Positions 6,424 to 13,730 of a stretch of 33,062 bases of DNA are shown piece by piece. The stretch spans positions 1 to 33,062 of the forward strand of contig NZ_JAGGPS010000023.1 in assembly GCF_018613725.1 (NCBI RefSeq). Reading direction: 5' to 3'. This DNA is from Hymenobacter sp. ISL-91. GTDB lineage: Bacteria > Bacteroidota > Bacteroidia > Cytophagales > Hymenobacteraceae. The first letter of the stretch is position 1. Each line of letters begins with the position of its first letter. The notes under the pieces are model-generated. The model was not told the origin of the DNA. It did not search any database and saw only the letters and a program-made list of their open reading frames with translations. Made by a program: the position numbers and the translations under genes.

Positions 6424-7236
6424 CTAGGTCAGACGAATTAAAGTTTGAATTTCTGGTTGTAAAATGCCACGTAGCACGGTCTTGTTATGCTCGTGTGCAA
6501 GCTGTAATACGTGACGTAGCAAATTTGGCTGCTCAATGAGCGCCGCTAAGTCTGCTACTTCGGTAAACTGGTGCACTTGGTTATGGCTAATGGTCGCCGT
6601 TGGACGGTTGTTAGTCAGAGAGGTAATATGCAGCCGGTCAAAGAAACTCAAGTTTTCCAAAGTGTTCGGCACCGTTAGCAACAATTCACTAACAGAGCTA
6701 TCGAAAAAGCGCTCCGGCAAATAGGCTGGATTTTCTTTGTAAATCTTATCCAATGGCATGGGCTCCGTCGGATGCGTCCACTCCATTTCATCCAAGTAAT
6801 GTAAGCTGGCGCCCACAACAACCATATTGGCTAGTATAGGAGCTAAAGCCCCCACAATCCGTTCAAACAAGGCCAAAAAATCAGCCCACCGTTCGTACCG
6901 CAGATTGTGAAAGCTGAGTGACACCCGTTCCACGTCATTCCTTACCTGCAAAATCCGGGTAGCAACGCCGTTTGCAGAGTAGACAGCTTCAACACCTGGG
7001 GGGCCGTTTTTTTCAGAATGTGCTGACACTCTACCGGGCCCAGGTATTGTTCCTTCTATGTGCAATTTTACCCCCTGCATCTCGCGCACCTGATTAAATT
7101 CAGTTGCAAACTCATTCTCTAAAAGTTCCCGCATTCGTGTTGCATGCACGAATTGCGAAGCAAAGAACAGGCTGATGGCCGCTTCTTTAATTGCGTGATT
7201 TTCGCTAGGAAGCCGCAAAAACTGCTTTAAGAGCAT
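6424..7236 (-). CDS. TIGR04255-family protein
   Basis: The 270-residue protein matches the sporadic TIGR04255 family in several places: the 'NHAIKEAAISLFF' opening, the 'RVSLSFHNLRYERWADF' segment in the middle (an 'F-x-x-x-x-Y-x-x-W' signature) and a later FFDRLHI. Length is normal for the family, whose biochemical role is not known to me. It is the first gene of a leftward three-gene operon with almost no gaps, ending at a terminator (5278-5251). The patchy distribution of the family and the AT-rich composition suggest a horizontally moved cassette. Confidence 0.7.
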   Translation of the reverse strand: MLLKQFLRLPSENHAIKEAAISLFFASQFVHATRMRELLENEFATEFNQVREMQGVKLHIEGTIPGPGRVSAHSEKNGPPGVEAVYSANGVATRILQVRNDVERVSLSFHNLRYERWADFLALFERIVGALAPILANMVVVGASLHYLDEMEWTHPTEPMPLDKIYKENPAYLPERFFDSSVSELLLTVPNTLENLSFFDRLHITSLTNNRPTATISHNQVHQFTEVADLAALIEQPNLLRHVLQLAHEHNKTVLRGILQPEIQTLIRLT

Positions 7237-7457
7237 GCAATAAGGGTTAAACCGTTCACGGTCGCAAAGCTAGTCACAAATATCAACTCCCTCAACTGCG
7301 AACTTACGAATGGCTCGCCGGGAGCCCAATATATGAGAAATGTATTTTATAAGCTCCCACCAGTTTCGTTCTGCTATTGCTATTGGGGTATTTTCATTCA
7401 CAAACTTTCCCGCATGCTCAAAGTTTTCTCCCATCATTTATAGGTACAGGCAGGCTA

Positions 7458-8462
7458 TCAGCCCCGCTGCACCGCCAGGTTCTCCACCCGCGGCCACCAC
7501 GCCCTCACTTTCGGTAGCCGCAACTGTTGCCCGTTGAAGCGCTGCACGCCGTAATCGTGCCCACCCAACTCCCCGAACCCCTCGGCCATCCGCACCCGGT
7601 AGTCGGTATCAATCCAGAACAGGTGCCGGTCGAAAGCCCGGTGCAGGTTGGGGCACAGCGCCAGCCCGTTCCCGATGGTGTCATCCCGGCTCACCGACCA
7701 GGGCACGATGTGGCAGGCGTCCAGCAGCGGGGCCGTGCCGGTGGTGCTCACCAGCTGCAGGCCCGATACGGCGCAGGTCGACTGGTAGGCCCGCAGTACC
7801 TCGCGCACGAACACGCCGCTCCGCTCGGCCAAGGACGTTTCATCCGCTACGTCCACCACCCGGTTATAGACGGCCGCCGGCTCCTCCAGCATCTGCCGGC
7901 CCAGCTCATCGAGCCGCTCCAGGCCCGCCCGCGGTCGGAAGTAGTGGCGCGTCAGTGGGAAGTAGCGAGTCAGCAGCGCCTGCCGGACTTCCTCGCGGGC
8001 CACCGGCTGCAACAGCAGCTCCCACAGCGCCGGGTCGAGCGAGGCGTACGCAATGACGTCGCGCAAATGCCCGAAACTGCGCACCGACTTGGAGGAGGTC
8101 AGTACCAGCTCCTGACCCGGCCGGGCGTGCAGGTGCCAGAACTTCTCACTCCGCAAATGGAAAAACGGCAGCTGGAACGGAGTGGCCCCGTATTCCGGTC
8201 CTGGGCTCAGTAGCTGGCAGTATGCTTTGAAGCCCGTAATCAACTCCGGCGTGATGGCAATGCAGTTGTCGCGAATCGTGCCCTCCTCCAAGCCCTCCAG
8301 AACCGCCAGCAGCAGGGCCGGCTTGTAGGGGGCCTCCAGCTTCGTTTCCGGGTGTACATACAGCCGTAGCTTCGTAAGCCGGGCCAGATAGCGGGACAGG
8401 GTAGTCAAGTCAGCAGAAGACAGGTGAGGGTACAGTACCGTGCCAGTGGTGTGCCCCGGCAA
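7458..8462 (-). CDS. HNH endonuclease with SBD-like N-terminal domain
   Basis: The 334-residue protein has a C-terminal HNH nuclease: Cys230 in CAVSGL, the pair LLDACHIVPW (Cys250, His251), an Asn in DTIGNGLALC (Asn265) and the closing CPNLHRAFDRHLF. The N-terminal half (residues about 40-125: APYKPALLLAVLEG, then FQLPFFHLRSEKFWHL) resembles the sulfur-binding domain of phosphorothioate-dependent restriction enzymes of the ScoMcrA type. If so, it would cleave modified incoming DNA. Target modification is inferred, not shown. A degraded relative is at 9955-10090. It stands alone, leftward, with high GC like the phage backbone. Confidence 0.8.
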   Translation of the reverse strand: MPGHTTGTVLYPHLSSADLTTLSRYLARLTKLRLYVHPETKLEAPYKPALLLAVLEGLEEGTIRDNCIAITPELITGFKAYCQLLSPGPEYGATPFQLPFFHLRSEKFWHLHARPGQELVLTSSKSVRSFGHLRDVIAYASLDPALWELLLQPVAREEVRQALLTRYFPLTRHYFRPRAGLERLDELGRQMLEEPAAVYNRVVDVADETSLAERSGVFVREVLRAYQSTCAVSGLQLVSTTGTAPLLDACHIVPWSVSRDDTIGNGLALCPNLHRAFDRHLFWIDTDYRVRMAEGFGELGGHDYGVQRFNGQQLRLPKVRAWWPRVENLAVQRG

Positions 8463-8622
8463 TACGCTGCAATACTACCACCGGATAGCAAGTATCCCGA
8501 CTTCAGGCTGTCAAGTCAGTGAAAAGCCCTGCCATTCGTGATACAGCCCACTTCCTGTTTCCAAAAATATTAGCAGCTAACCCCTTTGGCTTTAAAATCC
8601 TAACATTATTAGTATCATTGCC

Positions 8623-8633
8623 GTTGTAACAAC
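8623..8633. promoter_or_regulatory. Candidate operator upstream of the UmuD-like gene
   Basis: GTTGTAACAAC is an 11-base imperfect palindrome ending 24 bp before the start codon of the UmuD-like gene. It carries the same TGTAACA word as the repressor control region. It may bind the phage repressor or a LexA-type protein. The role is inferred from recurrence. Confidence 0.4.
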
Positions 8634-8657
8634 CCGTTCATTCTCACTGATAGCGCT

Positions 8658-9107
8658 ATGACAACCGTTGAAATCCTCCAGGTTATTCAGGAGCCCCTGT
8701 GGCTTACCCAGTGCGAAACCCCCGTTCCGGCCGGCTACCCCAGCCTGGCCGACAACTCCCCCAACACTAAAATCGACCTCAACCACCTGCTCATACCCCA
8801 CCCCGACTGCACGTATCTGGTCCGGGTGCAGGGCACCAGCATGGACGGCGCCCCCTCGCACATTCCCGATGGCGCGCTGATGGCCGTCGACTGCTCGCTC
8901 ACTCCCGAGCCGGGTGACATCGTAGTAGCAGCCATCGACGAGGAGTTCACCGTCAAGCGACTCGAAAAACGGGCCGGCAGCTACTGGCTCGTCCCCGACA
9001 ACCCCGCCCACAGCCCCATCGACACCAGCCTGCTCGGCGACCGGTTCCAAGTGTGGGGCGTCGTCACCCACGTCATCAGCCGGATGCAGCGCGGCCGGTT
9101 CCGCTAG
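8658..9107 (+). CDS. UmuD-like S24 self-cleaving protein
   Basis: The 149-residue protein lacks an HTH and has the S24 features of UmuD. There is an Ala-Gly cleavage pair in PVPAGYPS (25-26), the nucleophile in QGTSMDGA (Ser61) and the general base in FTVKRLEK (Lys100). UmuD-type proteins are trimmed after RecA activation and then work with an error-prone polymerase. No umuC-like gene follows; the next 240 bp hold no recognisable gene. It could act with a chromosomal polymerase or as an SOS-responsive phage regulator. A probable operator sits just upstream. Confidence 0.85.
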   Translation: MTTVEILQVIQEPLWLTQCETPVPAGYPSLADNSPNTKIDLNHLLIPHPDCTYLVRVQGTSMDGAPSHIPDGALMAVDCSLTPEPGDIVVAAIDEEFTVKRLEKRAGSYWLVPDNPAHSPIDTSLLGDRFQVWGVVTHVISRMQRGRFR

Positions 9108-9350
9108 CCGGCCACCACACCCGTAGCCAGGGCCAGGGTGGTGCTTCGTTTCCAGAAGATGTTATTTTTAACAACTTTCAGAAACGAACTGCCTCGCCGT
9201 CCATCCCCGCTTCGCCGCTCAGGGCCTCGTATCCATCCACCGGCTGCGCCAGCTCTTCCCGGGTTTCACAAGTGTCAGTGGGTCGGGTAGCAGGCCCGCA
9301 CCACCTGCAGCAGGAAGTAAGCAGTTGGTCCGGTCAGTCAAGCTCAACGC

Positions 9351-9770
9351 TCAGAACCGCTCATTCAGATGTAGTACCCCATTGATATAATACTTGGTGA
9401 GGTGGCCAGCCAGCGGCAGCGAATGGGCAAACTCTGCCCGCTCGTGCGCATCCTGTGCGGAGGTGGCCAACACGCGCAATGACTCCTCCAGGTAGGGGAG
9501 GGGCCGGAACTCTGCCGGCAGGTGTGGCCCGTCTTCCCCGGTAACGCGCACCTGATACACCTGGTGGCCCTCCGGCAGCTGGGGCAGCTGGTGTTCGGCC
9601 GTGGCGCCGCACCGGCGGCACCGCACTTCCAGCCTGATGCCTGAGGCATCCTGCCCCGTTACCCGCCCCGCCCAGTGCGGAGTCTCAACCTGCTCCTTGG
9701 CGCAGCGCAGCGTCAGGAATGCTTTTGGCCCCTGAGCAGTGCCGGTAGAAAGGATGCGGGTACGGGCCAT
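9351..9770 (-). CDS. Hypothetical protein with a CxxC pair
   Basis: The 139-residue protein has a CRRC pair in 'LEVRCRRCGATAEH' and another Cys at 'LTLRCAKEQ', which hints at a small metal site but is not a complete zinc finger. The rest is mixed alpha/beta without a membrane segment. The gene stands alone between the UmuD-like gene and a decayed stretch. Other frames are also open over part of this region, as is usual in GC-rich DNA, so the assignment is moderate. Confidence 0.5.
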   Translation of the reverse strand: MARTRILSTGTAQGPKAFLTLRCAKEQVETPHWAGRVTGQDASGIRLEVRCRRCGATAEHQLPQLPEGHQVYQVRVTGEDGPHLPAEFRPLPYLEESLRVLATSAQDAHERAEFAHSLPLAGHLTKYYINGVLHLNERF

Positions 9771-9954
9771 AAGCGCTTGGTAACGGGCAGGTGAGGTCTG
9801 GATATCCGGGTATGCCGCAAAGTTCGCACCCCTGGTCCGCTCATCATAACCGGGGCGGCAGCTATTTGAATGGATTGTGCTTCGTCGTCCTGCTGATTCT
9901 ACCTAACTAAATACGTCATCTATGCTACCAGTCAATACCCTCGTCCAAATCGAA

Positions 9955-10090
9955 GAAAACTTACGGACGCTCGAGCATTACCTTCCGCACTACTGGTTGG
10001 AACAGCATTTCCCGTAAGGGCGCATCGAGCGAAGCGTAGGCAATAACCTCGCATAGGTACTTGAAAACTGACCGATCGGGAGGAGGTCAC
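9955..10090 (-). pseudogene. Remnant of a second HNH endonuclease gene
   Basis: Reading leftward from 10090, one frame gives VTSSRSVSF and, after a frame change, 'EVIAYASLDAPLREMLFQPVVRK'. These align with residues about 121-157 of the intact HNH protein at 7458-8462 (LTSSKSVRSF, then DVIAYASLDPALWELLLQPVARE). Only the end of the N-terminal domain survives, and the HNH part is missing. It is a decayed paralogue rather than a gene. Confidence 0.75.
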
Positions 10091-10121
10091 AAAAGCGCGG
10101 CATCGCCTCCCCCCCCCCGCC

Positions 10122-10256
10122 GATCTGCTAGCCCACTGCCAGACCCTCGACATGCAGGCCATAGCCGACGACGTGCGCCCCTTCCTCTCCAACCCCCGCG
10201 AAGACTGCTTGGTCACTATGTTCCCCCAATACATCGAGCAGGTGTTAACGCTATAG
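10122..10256 (+). pseudogene. C-terminal remnant of an unidentified gene after a poly-C tract
   Basis: From 10122 an open frame of 44 codons reads 'DLLAHCQTLDMQAIADDVRPF' and ends 'PQYIEQVLTL' before a TAG at 10254-10256. It looks like a genuine protein C-terminus but has no start. Immediately upstream is a run of ten C residues (10109-10118), a slippage-prone tract. The pattern 'IADDVRPFL...' is loosely like the end of AbiEii-type nucleotidyltransferases, but this is weak. Together with the HNH remnant it shows that 9771-10341 is decayed DNA with no intact gene. Confidence 0.4.
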
Positions 10257-10341
10257 TTATTTAGCCTATTCGTGCAAATTGTCTTCAGTTCAAACACTAT
10301 CTTGTGCCACAAATCATATTTCATCATAAGCTATTCATCTT

Positions 10342-11175
10342 GTGAAAAACCTGCCTGGTTATCTGATTCTGCTAGTTTTTACATGCATCTGTACTTCGTG
10401 TTCGCAATCCGATGCTTCAACTGCCAACGGGCCGAGGATAGTAATAACTTCCACGGGGCTGACTGTGAATTCTCAACAGTTGACCAAGCCAGTTACTATG
10501 AGTCAGATTCAGGCTTTATTGGGACGGCCCTCCCGTACTAAAATTAACTCTGCTCAGGAAGCTGCAGATAAGCAGCGCAGATTTGGCGCGGTTCCAAATG
10601 ATATATACACTTATGATGCTAACGGCATCTTGGTGTACCAGAAGCCGGGCAGCACCTATATCGAATCTATCTCAGTCAATTTTGAGAACGAGGGGTTTGA
10701 CTTCTCTCCCAGCCGGAACTTCAATGGGACGTTGTCAATTGCCGGCAGACAAATAAGTAACTCCACTACCTCGCAGGAATTGCAAGCCTTGGCCGGTATG
10801 CGCCTAAGCCCCTCTACTATCAAAAAGTATTCGGCCAAATATGGCATTCACGATCTGTTCTTTGATTTTGGTACGCCATCCGGCAGCAAGGCTCTGACAG
10901 GTGTTTCCATTGAGTTAGGCCAACCGCAAAAAGTCAATGCAAAGGGTTGGACTGAGAGTGATATCAGGATGATGCGCGCTACCGTGCTGCAGGCACCCCA
11001 GATGAAACAGCTGGCTACCCAATACAATTTCAGTATTGCTGCTTTCGCAGACTGCTATACCGAAAAGCTCTCAACCCAGATTACGAAAGAGCAATTGCAG
11101 GCCCTTAATAGTCAGGCACAGTCGAAAGTGCAGTCAATTATGGAAGGGTGCGTTCTTGAAGTAGCGAAGCGCTGA
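10342..11175 (+). CDS. Lipoprotein of unknown function upstream of the DarT-like gene
   Basis: The 277-residue product starts at a GTG codon. It has a lipoprotein signal: short basic start (MKNLPGY), hydrophobic core (LILLVFTCICT) and a TSC-S lipobox with the acylated Cys near residue 20. The mature part has two weakly similar halves in a small-lipoprotein style and a C-terminal helical segment with Gln-rich helices (LQALNSQAQSKVQSIMEGC). No catalytic motif was recognised. It lies 41 bp upstream of the membrane-anchored DarT-like gene, which also starts with GTG, so they may form one operon. Confidence 0.7.
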   Translation: MKNLPGYLILLVFTCICTSCSQSDASTANGPRIVITSTGLTVNSQQLTKPVTMSQIQALLGRPSRTKINSAQEAADKQRRFGAVPNDIYTYDANGILVYQKPGSTYIESISVNFENEGFDFSPSRNFNGTLSIAGRQISNSTTSQELQALAGMRLSPSTIKKYSAKYGIHDLFFDFGTPSGSKALTGVSIELGQPQKVNAKGWTESDIRMMRATVLQAPQMKQLATQYNFSIAAFADCYTEKLSTQITKEQLQALNSQAQSKVQSIMEGCVLEVAKR

Positions 11176-11216
11176 ACCTTACATGAAAAGTATTTAACCT
11201 TTAGAATAACAGATTA

Positions 11217-12566
11217 GTGGATCGGTATCAGTTGAGCCTATTGGACGCGGTGCTGCGCATCGTCGTGGTGATTATAGTAGTTATGCGTGCCAAATCACGC
11301 GGCCGTTCAGCATGGGGGTGGGGAATATTCGGCTTTGTTCTCCCATGGCCAGCTTTGATTGCCGTTTGGTTTGTACCACGCAAAAAAGCTAAAGCAGAAC
11401 AAGCTCCACTGCCGCAATCGCCAATCATATTGCCAAGCGGCCCCCCAAGGCGCCCACCGGTTGTTTCTGCCCCTGTAGTGCCACCTGTTGCTACAGCGCC
11501 AGTTACGCCTTCAGTGTCTGGCGAACCAGCAATTACAACAACAGAAATAAGGCAGCTCGACCGTGGTAATCACAAGCTCACGGTTAAAAAAGTCGCGGGC
11601 AACTCATCTGGTCAAACGGTGCTTCTTGCGACCGTCATCATGCCTACCGAGGAGTACTTCGAATTAGTGCTTCGCCTTGGATACGGCCGCGTTGAAGAGG
11701 AGCGTAATGCCATTCGTACGCTGGTAAAAAAAGTCTTTGCTCTGCGTGAGCATGGAGCTCGGACTTTTAATTCTGGGGCTGAATATGCGGAATACCTGAA
11801 AGCATACTGCCCTGAGCTAAGTGCAGATGTTGGCAACGAATGGTTCAATGTAGTAGCGTTCCGCTTTTCAGCTTTCGCTCCCGACCAGGAAAATGCTATC
11901 CTCCGTTTCATCGACCAGCAAAGTCTGGCTTACAGTACAAAGCAACCCAGCTCAGCCCCGACGGCCGTTGTACCAGCTGTAGCACCGCCAAGTCCTGCAG
12001 AAATAATCGAGGAGATAAGGACTAAAAAAACTGATTGGGTCGCATTTCAACAGTTGCTCAAAACGCATAACATCACCAAGCTTTACCACTTCACCGACCG
12101 CGCAAACCTCAGTTCCATAATTGCAGCCGGTGGTCTGTACTCTTGGTATTCTTGCGTACAGAAGAACATTGCCATTGCCCGGCCTGGCGGAAGTGGGTCT
12201 TCGCGGGATCTGGACTCGAGGAAAAACTTGGAAGACTATGTGCGTCTGTCTTTCGTCCGTGACCATCCTATGTGCTACGTGGCCAAAAAAGACGGACGGA
12301 TTTCGTCGCCTGTTATTCTGGAGATTGATCCGGAGGTAATGTATTGGGAAGCGACGAAGTTCACAGTTAGGAATGCTGCTGAAAACGGTGTTAGAGCAGT
12401 TAGTAAAATTGAAGAAGTATCATCCGTGAGATTTGACCTCTTTCGCCGGAAATACTACGACCTGCCGCAGGAGGAGAAAGGCTACTACCAGGCAGAGATT
12501 TTAGTTCATAAATCTCTGCCTTTGAAGTACATTACCAACCTCACTCAAGTAAGGGCTCTGGCATGA
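11217..12566 (+). CDS. Membrane-anchored DarT-like ADP-ribosyltransferase
   Basis: The 449-residue product starts at GTG. Residues about 5-60 hold two hydrophobic segments (LLDAVLRIVVVIIVVM and FGFVLPWPALIAVWFV), followed by a basic stop-transfer stretch and a Pro/Val-rich linker. Residues about 110-235 form a middle domain I do not recognise. Residues about 285-448 match the DarT (DUF4433) fold: KLYHFTDRANLSSI (His291), a DYVRLSFVRDHPM segment and YYQAEILVHKSLP with the probable catalytic Glu427. DarT enzymes attach ADP-ribose from NAD+ to DNA bases and act as toxins in phage defence. Membrane anchoring is unusual. The stop overlaps the next gene by 4 bp. Confidence 0.8.
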   Translation: MDRYQLSLLDAVLRIVVVIIVVMRAKSRGRSAWGWGIFGFVLPWPALIAVWFVPRKKAKAEQAPLPQSPIILPSGPPRRPPVVSAPVVPPVATAPVTPSVSGEPAITTTEIRQLDRGNHKLTVKKVAGNSSGQTVLLATVIMPTEEYFELVLRLGYGRVEEERNAIRTLVKKVFALREHGARTFNSGAEYAEYLKAYCPELSADVGNEWFNVVAFRFSAFAPDQENAILRFIDQQSLAYSTKQPSSAPTAVVPAVAPPSPAEIIEEIRTKKTDWVAFQQLLKTHNITKLYHFTDRANLSSIIAAGGLYSWYSCVQKNIAIARPGGSGSSRDLDSRKNLEDYVRLSFVRDHPMCYVAKKDGRISSPVILEIDPEVMYWEATKFTVRNAAENGVRAVSKIEEVSSVRFDLFRRKYYDLPQEEKGYYQAEILVHKSLPLKYITNLTQVRALA

Positions 12567-13327
12567 TTCACGTTGAAAGTAAGCGCAAGTCTCTGGTAAC
12601 CATTCAGAAGCTATACCCAGGTGCATTTATAGTGGATGTCACTTCTAAGGGTGATGAGCCTTGGGTGATGGTTAGCCCATTCTATCCTCATGGAGGAATC
12701 CCTGTCCCTTTCTCAGAAGGCGTATTTGCCGTTTCTGTTGAGGGCGTTTGGCAGGGGTTGAAAGTGTTTGAGGACGAAGATGTAGACTTCTCAAAATTTG
12801 AGAATGATACGATGAAGAACCTCAAACGCACCGTTCGAAAGTTTGGTAAGCCACTAGGTCATCGACGAGGGGTCAATGGTATAGAACTACTCGACTATGG
12901 TACTGCCCGTCGCAGCATCTATCTGAAAACTTACGGGTGGATGTTGGAAAACAAGGCCGCTCACGTTATTGCTAACTTGGTTGCCCAGGCAGAGCAAACG
13001 GAAGTTGTGTTGTTGGACTACGATACGAACGGAGATATAGACAACCTTAAGACGCCGCTCTCACACGCCGCTTTAGTCAAGCGGTTTATAGAAAAGAAAC
13101 ACCCACACATCCAGACAATCACTTTTGCAGTCAGTGAGGCTCCTGCTTTGTATGAAGTGGTGTCGAAACCAGTAAGAGCTAAATCCACCCCCAAGGTTAA
13201 GGCAATTGATAAGCCCACCAAAAAGCCTAGTACAACAAAAAGTAAAAATGCGGGCAAATCAAAGGCTGCTAAATCCTCAGTTAGGAAGCCCAAGAATGGG
13301 GCAAATCAGCTAGAATTGCCTATATAA
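12563..13327 (+). CDS. NADAR-like (DUF6939-type) partner of the DarT-like protein
   Basis: The 254-residue protein overlaps the DarT-like gene by ATGA, so they are translationally coupled. Its core has 'VSPFYPHGGIPVPFSEG', then SVEGVWQGLKVF (58-69) and a later 'KFGKPLGHRRG'. I read these as the counterparts of the NADAR (YbiA-like) elements 'FSNF...', 'TSEHYFQAQKF' and 'SKPLR'. NADAR proteins remove ADP-ribose from guanine in DNA and can serve as antitoxins to DarT1-type toxins. Residues about 190-250 are a Lys/Ala/Ser-rich basic tail suited to nucleic-acid binding. The NADAR link is my inference by eye. Confidence 0.65.
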   Translation: MIHVESKRKSLVTIQKLYPGAFIVDVTSKGDEPWVMVSPFYPHGGIPVPFSEGVFAVSVEGVWQGLKVFEDEDVDFSKFENDTMKNLKRTVRKFGKPLGHRRGVNGIELLDYGTARRSIYLKTYGWMLENKAAHVIANLVAQAEQTEVVLLDYDTNGDIDNLKTPLSHAALVKRFIEKKHPHIQTITFAVSEAPALYEVVSKPVRAKSTPKVKAIDKPTKKPSTTKSKNAGKSKAAKSSVRKPKNGANQLELPI

Positions 13328-13344
13328 CAAGCTGTAAAAAAGGA

Positions 13345-13370
13345 GCGAGCGGGCCACACGGCCCGCTCGC
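13345..13370 (+). terminator. Rho-independent terminator of the DarT/NADAR-like operon
   Basis: An 11-bp perfect stem (GCGAGCGGGCC with GGCCCGCTCGC) closes an ACAC loop, followed by TTCATTTCC. It begins 17 bp after the stop codon of the NADAR-like gene. Confidence 0.8.
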
Positions 13371-13385
13371 TTCATTTCCGGTTAC

Positions 13386-13711
13386 ACCTCAAAGTGCGGC
13401 CGGTCTCGGAACCTGGCCCAGTCGCCGCCCCAATGCACCCGCGCATCGGCCACTTTCATGAGCCGGGCAAACTAGCTCAGCAGCAGCCCCGGCCACGACA
13501 CCGACCCATCCGCCAGCACCAAGGCTATATTCAGCGCCGAAGTAGGGGAGAGGTTGTGGTTCGATTGTCCCCCTCGCTTGTACGTCACGATGAGCCCCGG
13601 CCGGGTGCGCCCCTACGCGCACAGTTTCTGCTGCCGCTCAGGGCTGCGGTAGCACTCCGTCATGATGAGCAGCTCCACCAAACGTAAAACTGCGTAGCCC
13701 AGCCATCGGCC
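13386..13711 (-). pseudogene. Decayed copy of the M15 endolysin gene
   Basis: This stretch aligns along its length with 15727-16060 inside the intact endolysin gene, including the CCTCAAAGTGCGGCCGGTC block and the repeated GCTCAGCAGCAGCCCC segment. The copy has an in-frame stop where the intact gene reads LLSKFARLMK (AAG changed to TAG) plus substitutions and small gaps, and the N-terminal third is missing. The same strand orientation suggests an old direct duplication or remnant of a second phage lysis cassette. Confidence 0.8.
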
Positions 13712-13730
13712 CTGAGGCTACCTTTGCTCC

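Noticed and set aside
9108..9350. umuC-like or other gene after the UmuD-like gene
   Set aside because: Short open frames exist on both strands, but none has a start, a motif or a length that supports a gene.
11217..13327. Standard DarTG with macrodomain antitoxin
   Set aside because: The partner shows no macrodomain pattern; its conserved segments fit NADAR better.
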